64,000 nucleotides of DNA from Arthrobacter sp. V1I7 (GTDB taxonomy: Bacteria; Actinomycetota; Actinomycetes; Actinomycetales; Micrococcaceae), in assembly GCF_030817015.1 (NCBI RefSeq), contig NZ_JAUSYS010000001.1, positions 4,402,001 through 4,466,000 on the forward strand. Direction: 5' to 3'. Both the position numbers and the translations under genes were made by a program. Each line of letters opens with the position of its first letter. Positions within the stretch are counted from its first letter, which is position 1. Of this stretch, positions 44,876 to 53,023 are shown piece by piece. The notes under the pieces are model-generated. The model made no database searches. It saw only the letters and a list, made by a program, of their open reading frames with translations, and was not told the DNA's origin.

Positions 44876-46339
44876 TCAGGTTCCGCAGAACGTCCGGTAG
44901 GCTCCGAAGCTTTCCGGCGCGGCGGCGGCATACCGCTCGAGGCCGGGGCGCTCGTCGTAGGGGGCAGTCACCGCAGACAAGAGCCGAGTCAGCGGGTCCA
45001 GGTCTCCCCCGGTAGCGGAGGCGAGGGCCTCTTCGACGAGGTGGTTGCGCGGAATATAGACCGGGTTGACCCGGTCCATTGCGTCGGCGTCAGGGCCCAG
45101 GGCGCGCCAGCGCACCGCCCAGGCATCAAACCCTGACGGGTCGAGGAACATGGCGCGGGCGGCTTCGGCCCGGCCGCGGGCGGCCGTGCCGAGGCTTCGG
45201 AAGAACGAGGTGTAGTCAACCTGCCCCTCCTGCAGGAGGGCGAGCAGTTCGTCCACCAGAGCCGAAGCCTCGTCGTCGTCGTGATTGCCGGGGAGTCCGA
45301 GCTTGGCCGTCATGCCGGCCGACCAGGCCGCGCTGTACTGCCGGCGGAAGGCGCCGAGGGACTCCACGGCGAGCGCGATCCCCTGCTCCTCGTCCTCGTG
45401 GAAGAGGGGAAGGAGTGCCTCTGCGAGCCGGGTGAGGTTCCACTCGGCGACCACCGGCTGATTGCGGTAGGCGTAGCGCCCGCCCTCGTCGATCGAACTG
45501 TAGACCGCGGCCGGGTCGAAAGCCTCCATGAAGGCACACGGGCCGTAGTCGATCGTCTCGCCCGAGATTGTCATGTTGTCCGTGTTCATGACCCCGTGGA
45601 CGAAGCCGACGAGCATCCACTGCGCCACCAGCGCCGCCTGGGCCGTTATCACCGCCTGGAACAGCGTGAGGTACGGGTGCCCCGCCTCCGCAGCGTCGGG
45701 GTAGTGGCGGGTGATCGCATGATCCGCGAGCCGGCGGAGGAGGCCCAGGTCGCCCGTGGCCCGGGCGTACTGGAAGCTGCCCACACGCAGATGGCTGCTC
45801 GCGACCCGGGTGAGCACGGCTCCCGGTTGCAGAGTCTCGCGGTACACTGAGCGCCCTGTCGCCACGACGGCGAGGGACCGTGTCGTGGGAATGCCCAAGG
45901 CGTGCATCGCCTCACTCACAACATACTCCCGCAGCATCGGCCCGACGACGGCCAGGCCGTCGCCATTGCGAGCGAAGGGCGTGCGCCCGGAGCCCTTGAG
46001 GTGGACGTCGCGAAGGCGGCCGTCGGCGTCGGCGATCTCACCGAGCAGGAGGGCGCGCCCGTCGCCGAGACGGGGGGCGTACCAGCCGAATTGGTGTCCA
46101 GCATAGGCCTGCGCCACCGGAGTGGCCCCGAGGGGGAGCAGATTACCGGTCAGAAGCCGCAGTCCCTCGGGGCCGCGCAAGGAGGCGGGGTCGAGGCCCA
46201 GCCCGGCGGCCAACGGCTCGTTGAGCACGAGCAGTCGCGGGTCCGGGGCCTCCTCGGCCTTCCAGGGAAGGGCCATCTCCGCCAAGTCCCGGGCGAAGTG
46301 ACCGTCAAAGGCGACGACTGACTGGGCTGCGGCACTCAT
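44876..46339 (-). CDS. selO: Protein adenylyltransferase SelO (YdiU/UPF0061)
   Basis: 487 residues. The pseudokinase-fold AMPylase that transfers AMP to Ser/Thr/Tyr of redox proteins. Recognised by [42 protein letters not shown] near residue 113, and [22 protein letters not shown] near 230 with the metal-binding Asn/Asp. The C-terminus ends [10 protein letters not shown], the bacterial Cys form of the eukaryotic selenocysteine end. Length is normal. Confidence 0.93.
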   Translation of the reverse strand: MSAAAQSVVAFDGHFARDLAEMALPWKAEEAPDPRLLVLNEPLAAGLGLDPASLRGPEGLRLLTGNLLPLGATPVAQAYAGHQFGWYAPRLGDGRALLLGEIADADGRLRDVHLKGSGRTPFARNGDGLAVVGPMLREYVVSEAMHALGIPTTRSLAVVATGRSVYRETLQPGAVLTRVASSHLRVGSFQYARATGDLGLLRRLADHAITRHYPDAAEAGHPYLTLFQAVITAQAALVAQWMLVGFVHGVMNTDNMTISGETIDYGPCAFMEAFDPAAVYSSIDEGGRYAYRNQPVVAEWNLTRLAEALLPLFHEDEEQGIALAVESLGAFRRQYSAAWSAGMTAKLGLPGNHDDDEASALVDELLALLQEGQVDYTSFFRSLGTAARGRAEAARAMFLDPSGFDAWAVRWRALGPDADAMDRVNPVYIPRNHLVEEALASATGGDLDPLTRLLSAVTAPYDERPGLERYAAAAPESFGAYRTFCGT

Positions 46340-46424
46340 CCTTTAACAGTACCCGTGAACCGCTACGCGGCATCCTGTTTCCGTGGCGGCAGGAGTGCGG
46401 AGTCTTCCGCTAAGGTCCACCCCC

Positions 46425-46454
46425 TTGACAACTCCGCCGTCGTTCGGGCATATC
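46425..46454 (+). promoter_or_regulatory. Candidate promoter upstream of the small gene at 46592
   Basis: TTGACA (46425-46430), an 18-bp spacer and CATATC (46449-46454). It lies in the 252-bp region between selO and the small gene, about 135 bp before that start. Only the -35 is a perfect match; nothing else is seen in this gap. Confidence 0.4.
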
Positions 46455-46591
46455 TGAGACGGTCGCCGGGCCAAATGAGACGTGACGTGTTGGCCCTTAC
46501 TGGCGAGAAAGCGGAATGAGAAGCCACCGCAGTGTTACAGAGGCACTAACTTCTGGAAGCACTGATTCGTCGCAGATTGCAGGAGGTTCCG

Positions 46592-46876
46592 ATGCTGGAG
46601 AAAAACGATGAACTGTCCCTCGCCCCGGAGGAGGTGGCGGCCGCCGTGCGCCTGGCCGACGAGGCCCAGGCAAATCTAAGGGATCTGGCCATGTTGGTGG
46701 TCCGCCGACTAAGCGGCAGGCCCGACCCGGGTCAAACCGCGTCAGACATCCCCCGGCCCCAATACTGGGCAGAACTCATGCCTGCGCCGGACGGCGGCAC
46801 TTTGTGGAAACTCCATGAGGGAGACCAGTGTCTCGGTGTTTACGACTACGATCGGGGGGTCTGCCGCCCCTGCTGA
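46592..46876 (+). CDS. Small hypothetical protein
   Basis: 94 residues. A helical N-terminal half (LSLAPEEVAAAVRLADEAQANLRDLAMLVVRRLSG) is followed by a short beta-rich end with WKLHEGDQCLGVYDYDRGVCRPC, two cysteines near the C-terminus. GCAGGAGG with 7-nt spacing strongly supports the ATG at 46592. Family not recognised; no signal or membrane segment. Confidence 0.55.
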   Translation: MLEKNDELSLAPEEVAAAVRLADEAQANLRDLAMLVVRRLSGRPDPGQTASDIPRPQYWAELMPAPDGGTLWKLHEGDQCLGVYDYDRGVCRPC

Positions 46877-47015
46877 GGGGTCAAGAGATGCCCTTGAGCG
46901 GTATGCCGGCTAGACCGGACACTGATGACGAGACGCGTGGATAACGCTGATAATGGGCATCCGTCATGCACAACAGTCATAGCAGCAACAATTCAAGATC
47001 AGCCATGGAGGAATT

Positions 47016-47282
47016 GTGAGCGGAACGACGTCTATCGAGAAGTTGTGGGACCAACTGGATCCGAAGACCCAGGAGTGGCTGAGAGCCAATCCGGGAAGCG
47101 TCGTGCTCCCACGGAGCGTGACTGCGGTCATCCATAAGGCCATGAGCGACGGTGACAGGCTGGACGGAACGGAACGAAACGACCGGCTCAGTCTCTCTGC
47201 GGAGGATCACGCCTTCATCAAGTCCATGGCCAATTCCGCACCCGTGGGCCATCCGGTCTCCATGACCCGGTCCACCACCTGA
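47016..47282 (+). CDS. Small hypothetical protein (paralogue of the protein at 48175)
   Basis: 88 residues, soluble. LWDQLDPKTQEWLRANPGSV and VLPRSVTAVIHKA are closely mirrored in the 73-residue protein encoded at 48175-48396, including QxWL...NPG, the (V/I)LPR turn and a final SAEDHAFIKS versus TAEDRDFILA. The GTG start is preceded by ATGGAGGA. The family is probably actinobacterial and uncharacterised. Confidence 0.6.
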   Translation: MSGTTSIEKLWDQLDPKTQEWLRANPGSVVLPRSVTAVIHKAMSDGDRLDGTERNDRLSLSAEDHAFIKSMANSAPVGHPVSMTRSTT

Positions 47283-47530
47283 CCACAGGGGGACCTCGAC
47301 CGCGCGCTGAGGCGACGGCTTTCGCTACTCCCTTTGCTGTCCCTCAGGGCGCTTGGAAGTGCGCTCAGCGGTCTGGTCTCGCAGCGGCGGCCCTGGCAAG
47401 ATCCAACGCCTCGCCCGGACCGCCGCCTACCCCGGCTTCAACGGCATGGTCGCGAACCTTACCGCCGTGGTAGATCCACGTGTACTCCCATTTTCCCCCG
47501 CCCCGGAAGTGACGTTTGGCCTGTTTACCG

Positions 47531-47731
47531 TTACTTTGTACGGGTCAGAACCGCCGGTGCCTCGGAATCCGTCTTTGCGGTGCGGCGCGCGCTGACGTCA
47601 GCCGGGACCATGAGGACCAGTACGGCCAGCAACGCGGCGGCCAACATGACGGATCCGCCGGTATAGGCAATGGCCATACTGTAGGCGCCCGTGGTAGGGA
47701 TGTTATTCCAACCCGGCGCGGGTGGCGTCAT
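47531..47731 (-). CDS. Short membrane protein, possibly the C-terminal remnant of an MFS transporter
   Basis: 66 residues with one or two hydrophobic segments, SMAIAYTGGSVMLAAALLAVLVLMVP, then a charged tail. The pattern recalls the last helix of MFS drug exporters, so it may be a 3' remnant. It starts at ATG but is not preceded by a clear ribosome site. It sits in a decayed area downstream of a pseudogene; the neighbouring 47283-47530 holds no recognisable gene. Confidence 0.35.
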   Translation of the reverse strand: MTPPAPGWNNIPTTGAYSMAIAYTGGSVMLAAALLAVLVLMVPADVSARRTAKTDSEAPAVLTRTK

Positions 47732-47753
47732 CGAGAGAACTCCACCAGGTTAG

Positions 47754-48170
47754 TTAGCGGGGGTGTGACCGTAAAGGTCCGGCCGTCACGGAGGCAGGGT
47801 CGATCCGAACGAACTGGTCTTTGCGTCCCGCCTCCCAGGGAAAGAGGGGCAGCCCCACCGTGTCGAGGACCTCTTCGGTCCGGCTCACGGCGGCGGCCTG
47901 CCCTTTCACCACGACACTCCACCCACGCGACGCCCGATTCTGCATCGACACCGTCAGCCTCCAGCGTGACGGGAGTTTCGCCCAAGGCGGCATCCAGTTT
48001 GGTTCCGCTCCGGTCCTGAAAACCAAGGTTCCATGATCGACTGTTTAGTTGCCAGGAAAAATGTCCGGGTGGTCTTTCACCCAGACGGCCACGTGGCCCA
48101 CCGATACGCGGCGCAACATCTCCCAGCACTGGTGGGTGTCGAGGACCTCTTTCTCTGGCGATGGTGCCTT
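47754..48170 (-). pseudogene. Decayed pyridoxamine 5'-phosphate oxidase family gene
   Basis: Three lesions break a split-barrel PNPOx-like protein. Frame 1: CWEMLRRVSVGHVAVWVKDHPDIFPGN, then a TAA at 48045-48047 in place of an expected Tyr codon. Next TVDHGTLVFRTGA runs to a one-base loss near 48003-48008, after which GTKLDAALGETPVTLEADG continues. A 4-bp duplication near 47918-47925 then shifts to WSVVVKGQAAAVSRTEEVLD and LPLFPWEAG. No in-frame start remains. It lies just downstream of the small gene at 48175. Confidence 0.75.
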
Positions 48171-48174
48171 ATCG

Positions 48175-48396
48175 TCATGCTGTCGCTTCGCGTGACTTAG
48201 CCAGGATGAAGTCTCTATCCTCTGCTGTGAGCACGCTTTCGCCGTGCACGTCGACCACGGCGTTTTCGCTCGATTCTTTGTTGAAGATAGACGTCAGGGT
48301 GCGCGGCAGGATCATGCATCCGGGGTTGTCCATAAGCCACTGCTGCGTGGTCGGAGCGAGCATGTGCCATTGTTCCTTGATGTGCATGTCTATCAC
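48175..48396 (-). CDS. Small hypothetical protein (paralogue of the protein at 47016)
   Basis: 73 residues. MLAPTTQQWLMDNPGCMILP and RTLTSIFNKE align with the protein at 47016-47282, and both end in an AED(H/R)xFI motif. A GTG at 48396 with GAAAGG upstream is preferred; an ATG at 48387 is the alternative. Its stop is followed by the pyridoxamine-oxidase-like pseudogene, with which it once probably shared a transcript. Confidence 0.55.
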   Translation of the reverse strand: MIDMHIKEQWHMLAPTTQQWLMDNPGCMILPRTLTSIFNKESSENAVVDVHGESVLTAEDRDFILAKSREATA

Positions 48397-48829
48397 TGCT
48401 GCCTTTCAGGCATCGGTTCGGCGAAAGGACCGGGCAGGCTTTTCGCTGACCGGGAGATGCGTGCGATGACATCGGGCTGTCCGGATACGGACTGTCGACG
48501 CCCTCCCTCAGACCTCTGTTCACTTGAGGCAGGACCGAGGGGGTTCGAGGAATCCAGCGACGGTGAGTACGTCCTGGTCGATACTGCAGAGCCACTTAGT
48601 CGACGGCGGACGGGAGAACCCCTTCGTTGTCCGTTACTTCCTCCACCCTATGGGTTACGGGGCCTAAAGGACCGTCCAGCAACATGACAAACTGCCTGTC
48701 AATTCCAAAGCACTGGTGCCGGACAAAACTTTGGACCGGATCGGTTTCGGATGTCCCCATCGGACCAGGGTGGACACTGTCGGCAATGGTCGCGAGGAGA
48801 GCCAAGGATGCTGCAATGAAGTGCGAAGC
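48397..48829. other. Gene-free stretch
   Basis: 433 bp between the small gene and the universal stress pseudogene. Several short overlapping frames exist on both strands but none shows a recognised motif with a ribosome site. Base composition is less GC-rich than elsewhere, in keeping with decayed sequence. Confidence 0.5.
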
Positions 48830-49245
48830 ATGAACCAGCCGGGAAAAAGCCCAGAATCGTCGTCGGAATAGACGGCAGCCCCTCGTCGATACTGGCCTTG
48901 CGTTGGGCCGGTGCACTCGCACCCCTGCTGGGGGCGGAAATCAGGGCTGTGACGGCGTGGGAGTTCGAGATTCCCACCGGCCACTGGACCCCCGCTGTCG
49001 CGAACCCGGATCGCGTCGCCCGGGGTGCGTGCTCTGAAGCCGTCAGCAAGGCACGCAGGGCGTCTCTGGCGTCGTCGACGTCCACAAAGGAATCCGGGGG
49101 GCACCAGACGCTCTCAAGTATCCGTGCGCTCACTCTGAGGGAATTCTTCCCGTCAACGGCCACCATTGGTCCCGGCATCATGCCGTTGATTCTAGGCCTG
49201 GACTGCGACGATGCTCGCCGACTCGCTCCCGGCGTGGGCCTCTAA
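48830..49245 (+). pseudogene. Universal stress protein (UspA) pseudogene
   Basis: An ATG at 48830 (MNQPGK) leads into RIVVGIDGSPSSILALRWAG and ALAPLLGAEIRAVTAWEFE, the UspA N-terminus, but only after a one-base correction in the A5 tract at 48844-48848. The expected C-terminal nucleotide motif (GSRGHGG type) cannot be found in any frame before 49245, so the second half is also lost. ATP-binding function is therefore not expected. Confidence 0.65.
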
Positions 49246-49398
49246 CGGTCCGGCGGGCAACTCCTGGGTCCATCCCTATCGTGAGCCCTACCTGTCGGCT
49301 TAGGCTGGTCGCATTCTATGAACTCAGTGAAGTATCGACGGCGGCCGGCACCTTGCGCTGCCGATGGGGGTTCGGCGACGACGGAGGGAGGCCCCGCG

Positions 49399-50334
49399 AT
49401 GGCGCAGACGAACAGGCCATGGACGCCCGAGGATCAGGCCTGGCTCCGGGAGAACCTCCGGGAGGCCATCGACCATCTGGTGGAGATGGGATATACGGTG
49501 CGCGGGGGGCAAGGCGAGGACCCGGAATTGATCCACCCCGGCGGTTCGGCCGTGGAAACATGGCGGGAGGACTACCCGTACGACGAGCGGATGTCCCGTG
49601 AGGAGTACGAGCTGGAGAAATACCGGCTGCAGGTTGAGCTGCTGAAGTTCCAGTACTGGGGCCAGGACCAGGACCTCAGGAACGTGATCGTTTTCGAGGG
49701 TCGGGACGCGGCCGGGAAGGGCGGAACGATCAAGCGCTTCACCGAGCACCTGAATCCCCGCTCGGCCAGGGCCGTGGCCTTGAACAAACCATCCGACCGT
49801 GAACAGGGCCAGTGGTACTTCCAGCGCTATGTCGAGCACCTGCCCACGGCCGGGGAGATCGTGATGTTCGACCGCTCCTGGTACAACCGGGCGAACGTCG
49901 AGCGGGTCATGGGCTTCTGCACGGCCCAGGAGTACGACACGTTTATGTGGCAAGCGCCGGTCTTCGAGAGGATGCTGGTGGACTCCGGGATCCACTTGAC
50001 CAAGTTCTGGTTCTCGGTAACCCGCCACGAGCAGCGCACCCGCTTCGCTATCCGGCAGATCGACCCGGTGCGGCGCTGGAAGCTTTCACCGATAGACCTG
50101 GCCTCCTTGGACCGGTGGGAGGACTACACGGAAGCCAAGGAAGAGACGTTCCTGCGCACCGATACCGACCATGCGCCGTGGATCACCATCAAGTCCAATG
50201 ACAAGAAGCGGGGGCGGATCAACGCCATGCGCTTCTTCCTCAACCAGTTCGATTACGAGGACAAGGACACCTCAGTGGTCCACGAGCCGGATGCCCTGAT
50301 CGTCCGCCGCGGCCGCGACGCCGCCGGCGACTAG
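49399..50334 (+). CDS. ppk2: Polyphosphate kinase 2 (PPK2)
   Basis: 311 residues. FEGRDAAGKGGTIKRFTEHLNPR near residue 98 is the PPK2 Walker A, MFDRSWYNRANVERVMGFC is the Walker B/lid region, and SPIDLASLDRWEDYTEAKEETF follows. PPK2 moves phosphate from polyphosphate to nucleoside phosphates. The N-terminal 60-residue extension (EDQAWLRENLREAIDHLVEMGY...) is common to actinobacterial copies. GGAGGGAGG precedes the ATG at 49399. Substrate preference for AMP, ADP or GDP cannot be read. Confidence 0.92.
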   Translation: MAQTNRPWTPEDQAWLRENLREAIDHLVEMGYTVRGGQGEDPELIHPGGSAVETWREDYPYDERMSREEYELEKYRLQVELLKFQYWGQDQDLRNVIVFEGRDAAGKGGTIKRFTEHLNPRSARAVALNKPSDREQGQWYFQRYVEHLPTAGEIVMFDRSWYNRANVERVMGFCTAQEYDTFMWQAPVFERMLVDSGIHLTKFWFSVTRHEQRTRFAIRQIDPVRRWKLSPIDLASLDRWEDYTEAKEETFLRTDTDHAPWITIKSNDKKRGRINAMRFFLNQFDYEDKDTSVVHEPDALIVRRGRDAAGD

Positions 50335-50382
50335 GAACGCCGGATACCCCGTTCATGAGGCAGTCCCTACAGAAACGCCTGC

Positions 50383-50967
50383 CTACTTGGCGGCGCCCGG
50401 TGCCGCGCCGACGATGGCTTCCGCCCCGGCTGTGGCGCAGGCTTCGTCCAGCATGCCGTCCGGAGCGCCGCCCACGCCGAGGCCCGCCACGGACACCCCG
50501 TTCACCTTGAGCGGAACGCCGCCGGCCAGGAAGAGGGTGCCCGGGAGGTCCGCGATGCTTGGCCCGTTCCCATTGATGCGCTTGGCCAGCTCGCTCGTGG
50601 GCGCCCCGAAGGCCGCGGCGGTATACGCCTTCTGCCGGGCCGCTTCAATGGTGTGCTCTGCCGCGTTGTCTCCGCGGAGAAGGGCCTGAACGGTGCCGAA
50701 GCGATCGACCAGTGCCACGGTCACGAACGGCAGCTTGTCGGCCTGGCACTTGGCGAGGGCAGCCTGGACCGCAGCAGCCGAAGCACCGACGCTGATGCGG
50801 TTTTGTGCAATGACACTTTCCGGCACTGGCTGGATGTCGGCGGCGGGAACAGCCGCCGGCGCGGACCCGCCCGGGTTGGTCCCGGCATTGGCTGCAGCGC
50901 TCAGCCCTCCGGTCAGGAGCAATGCTCCGGCAACAGCAGCGACGGTGATTTTGTTGGACTTCTTCAC
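50383..50967 (-). CDS. Secreted HbpS/GlcG-like heme-binding protein
   Basis: 194 residues. A signal peptide (KKSNKITVAAVAGALLLTGG, cleavage after ANA) precedes a DUF336/HbpS domain with AAVQAALAKCQADKLPFVTVALVDRFG, EAARQKAYTAAAFGAPTSELAKR and a final GLGVGGAPDGMLDEACATAG. In Streptomyces HbpS is an extracellular heme-binding octamer that modulates the SenS kinase. The same divergent arrangement with a sensor kinase and response regulator is seen here. GTG start after GAGGAGA. Confidence 0.82.
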   Translation of the reverse strand: MKKSNKITVAAVAGALLLTGGLSAAANAGTNPGGSAPAAVPAADIQPVPESVIAQNRISVGASAAAVQAALAKCQADKLPFVTVALVDRFGTVQALLRGDNAAEHTIEAARQKAYTAAAFGAPTSELAKRINGNGPSIADLPGTLFLAGGVPLKVNGVSVAGLGVGGAPDGMLDEACATAGAEAIVGAAPGAAK

Positions 50968-51182
50968 AGGTTCTCCTCGGAGTGCGGTCTAGGGGTTTTG
51001 CCCCGGGTTGATGTTCCGGGCCCAAATCAATTTTTTCCGACCCCGGCCGGGTGGGCATCGGGCGTTGGTCTGCGGCGGCCTCCCCCATCAGGCCAAGGCT
51101 GTCAGCCAAAAGGCTGAGAGACCAGCAACGGCGCGGGCCCTAGCATGGTGAGTAGCACTCCATCCACCGGAACCGGATCCCT

Positions 51183-52376
51183 ATGCCTCCCTCACCATCC
51201 AACCCGCCGGAACCAGCCCAGCACCGAAGCGCCGCCGGCAGGAGCCCGCTGGGCGGGATTGACGCCGTCGTTCATCTGGGTTTTGCCGTGCTGGTGGTGG
51301 CATCGGCGGCCCGTTACGGGATGCGGCACAGCCCCGCTGACAACCTGTGGGTCCTGGCTCTCGCCGCGGCGGTGTGTTCGCTATACGCCTTAATCGCCGT
51401 GCTCGCGCAGCGGCGGCGCCCATGGGCCGTATGGATGTTTGTCCTGGTGGCGCTCTGGGCGGTGTTGGTGATCGTGGCGCCGAGCTTTGCCTGGTGCTCA
51501 TTCGCACTGTTCTTCCTATGCCGGACGGCATTCACTGGCTGGGTGGCGTACGTCGCTGGAGGAGCGACGGCGTTGGCGACCGCCGTCGGGCTGTTCCGAC
51601 TCGGCGGCGGCAACGATGTTGCCATGCTCCTGGGCCCGTTAGCTGTGGGCGTCATGCTGACCCTGATCTACGATCGCATCGAGCATGACGCCGCGGAGCA
51701 GCGCCGCTTGCATGCGGCGGTTTCGCTGGCACAGGGCCGGCTGGCGGCCACTGAACGCAGGGCGGGCAGCATCGAAGAACGTGCGCGTGTTTCCCGGGAA
51801 ATCCACGACACCGTGACCCAGGGCCTGGCCAGCAGCATCCTTCTCCTGGAAGCTGCCAACAGGTCCTGGCCCAGCCCTGCCGCACGCGACGACGTCCGCT
51901 GGGCCAGCGGGATGCTGCGCCAGAACCTTGCGGACACCCGCAATCTGGTCCACGAACTCGCTTCCTCCGGGCCGGAAACGGCGCCACTGGCCGATGCCCT
52001 GCTCAAAGCAGCATCACAGTACCTACCGGACGTTCGCCTGCTTGTCACCGGCGAGCCCCGCCCCGTCCCCGCCGACGTCCGGCACGCCCTCCTACGGGTG
52101 GTCCAAAGCGCGGCAGCCAACACGAAGCTGCATGCGTCGGCGACCAACGCCACGGTGACACTGGGCTTCCTGCCGGGCGCCGTCACGCTGGATGTGTACG
52201 ACGACGGCGCGGGCTTCGATTCGTCGTCGCTGGCGCCGCCGTCAGACGCCGGGGGCTACGGCCTACGGGCCATGCGGCAGCGAGTGGAACAGCTGGGCGG
52301 CGTATTCTCGGTGGAAAGCAGCCCCGGCGGGGGAACGATTGTGGCCGCGCAAGTGCCGACCGGGGAGGAAAAATGA
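51183..52376 (+). CDS. SenS-like sensor histidine kinase
   Basis: 397 residues. About five to six membrane helices (residues 28-155), then a dimerisation/HisKA_3 region with the phospho-acceptor H-box SREIHDTVTQGLASSILLLE near residue 203. An HATPase domain follows with LRVVQSAAANTKLHA (N-box) and YDDGAGFD (G1). Short membrane sensors of this build without a large extracytoplasmic domain match SenS, which senses redox or heme through HbpS. Coupled to the regulator by ATGA. Confidence 0.85.
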   Translation: MPPSPSNPPEPAQHRSAAGRSPLGGIDAVVHLGFAVLVVASAARYGMRHSPADNLWVLALAAAVCSLYALIAVLAQRRRPWAVWMFVLVALWAVLVIVAPSFAWCSFALFFLCRTAFTGWVAYVAGGATALATAVGLFRLGGGNDVAMLLGPLAVGVMLTLIYDRIEHDAAEQRRLHAAVSLAQGRLAATERRAGSIEERARVSREIHDTVTQGLASSILLLEAANRSWPSPAARDDVRWASGMLRQNLADTRNLVHELASSGPETAPLADALLKAASQYLPDVRLLVTGEPRPVPADVRHALLRVVQSAAANTKLHASATNATVTLGFLPGAVTLDVYDDGAGFDSSSLAPPSDAGGYGLRAMRQRVEQLGGVFSVESSPGGGTIVAAQVPTGEEK

Positions 52377-52999
52377 GCACCATTACCGTGCTCCTGGTGG
52401 ATGACCATCTGGTGGTCCGCAGCGGACTCAAAGCGCTTTTGGCAACGAAGCCGGATATTGAGGTGGTAGCCGAGGCGGCCTCGGGCGAGGAAGCCCTGGC
52501 TTTGGTGGAGCAACACGGCCCGGCCGTGGTGATGATGGACCTCGCCATGGGTCCCGGCATGGACGGCATCGAAGCAATCAAGCAGTTGCGCCGGCGCAAC
52601 AGCCGGCAGGCGATCCTCGTGTTCACCACCTACGACTCCGATGCCGACATCGTTCGGGCTGTGGACGCCGGGGCAATGGGCTACCTGCTCAAGGACGCCT
52701 CACCCGAGGAGATATTCGCAGCTGTCCGCGGCGCAGTCCAGGGCAAGAGCGTGATGAGCGCACCGGTGGCCTCGCGACTCTTCCAGCAACTGCGCAACCC
52801 GGACGAAATACTGACCCCGCGCGAGGCCGAGCTGCTGAGCCTCCTGACCGAAGGACTCAGCAACCGTGAACTCGGCCAGCGGCTCTTCATCTCCGAGGCC
52901 ACAGTCAAGACGCATCTGGCACACATCTACGCCAAACTCGGCGTCGAGACCCGTGCTGCCGCGATCGCCACAGCCATCCGCCGGGAGGGCATGCGCTAG
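52373..52999 (+). CDS. SenR-like NarL/LuxR response regulator
   Basis: 208 residues. Receiver: VLLVDDHLVVRSGL with the acidic pair and MMDLAMGPGMDGIEAI with the phospho-Asp near residue 55; Thr in FTTYDS and Lys in LLKDAS complete the site. LuxR helix-turn-helix: LTPREAELLSLLTEGLSNREL and ISEATVKTHLAHIYAKL. Partner of the kinase at 51183. Its likely targets include the HbpS-like gene across the divergent promoter. Confidence 0.92.
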   Translation: MSTITVLLVDDHLVVRSGLKALLATKPDIEVVAEAASGEEALALVEQHGPAVVMMDLAMGPGMDGIEAIKQLRRRNSRQAILVFTTYDSDADIVRAVDAGAMGYLLKDASPEEIFAAVRGAVQGKSVMSAPVASRLFQQLRNPDEILTPREAELLSLLTEGLSNRELGQRLFISEATVKTHLAHIYAKLGVETRAAAIATAIRREGMR

Positions 53000-53023
53000 G
53001 CCCAGGCAGGATGGGGAGATCCC

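Noticed and set aside
48596..48766. Short leftward frame with FGIDRQFVMLLDGPLGP
   Set aside because: No ribosome site and no recognised family; it lies in the decayed region and is left as non-coding.
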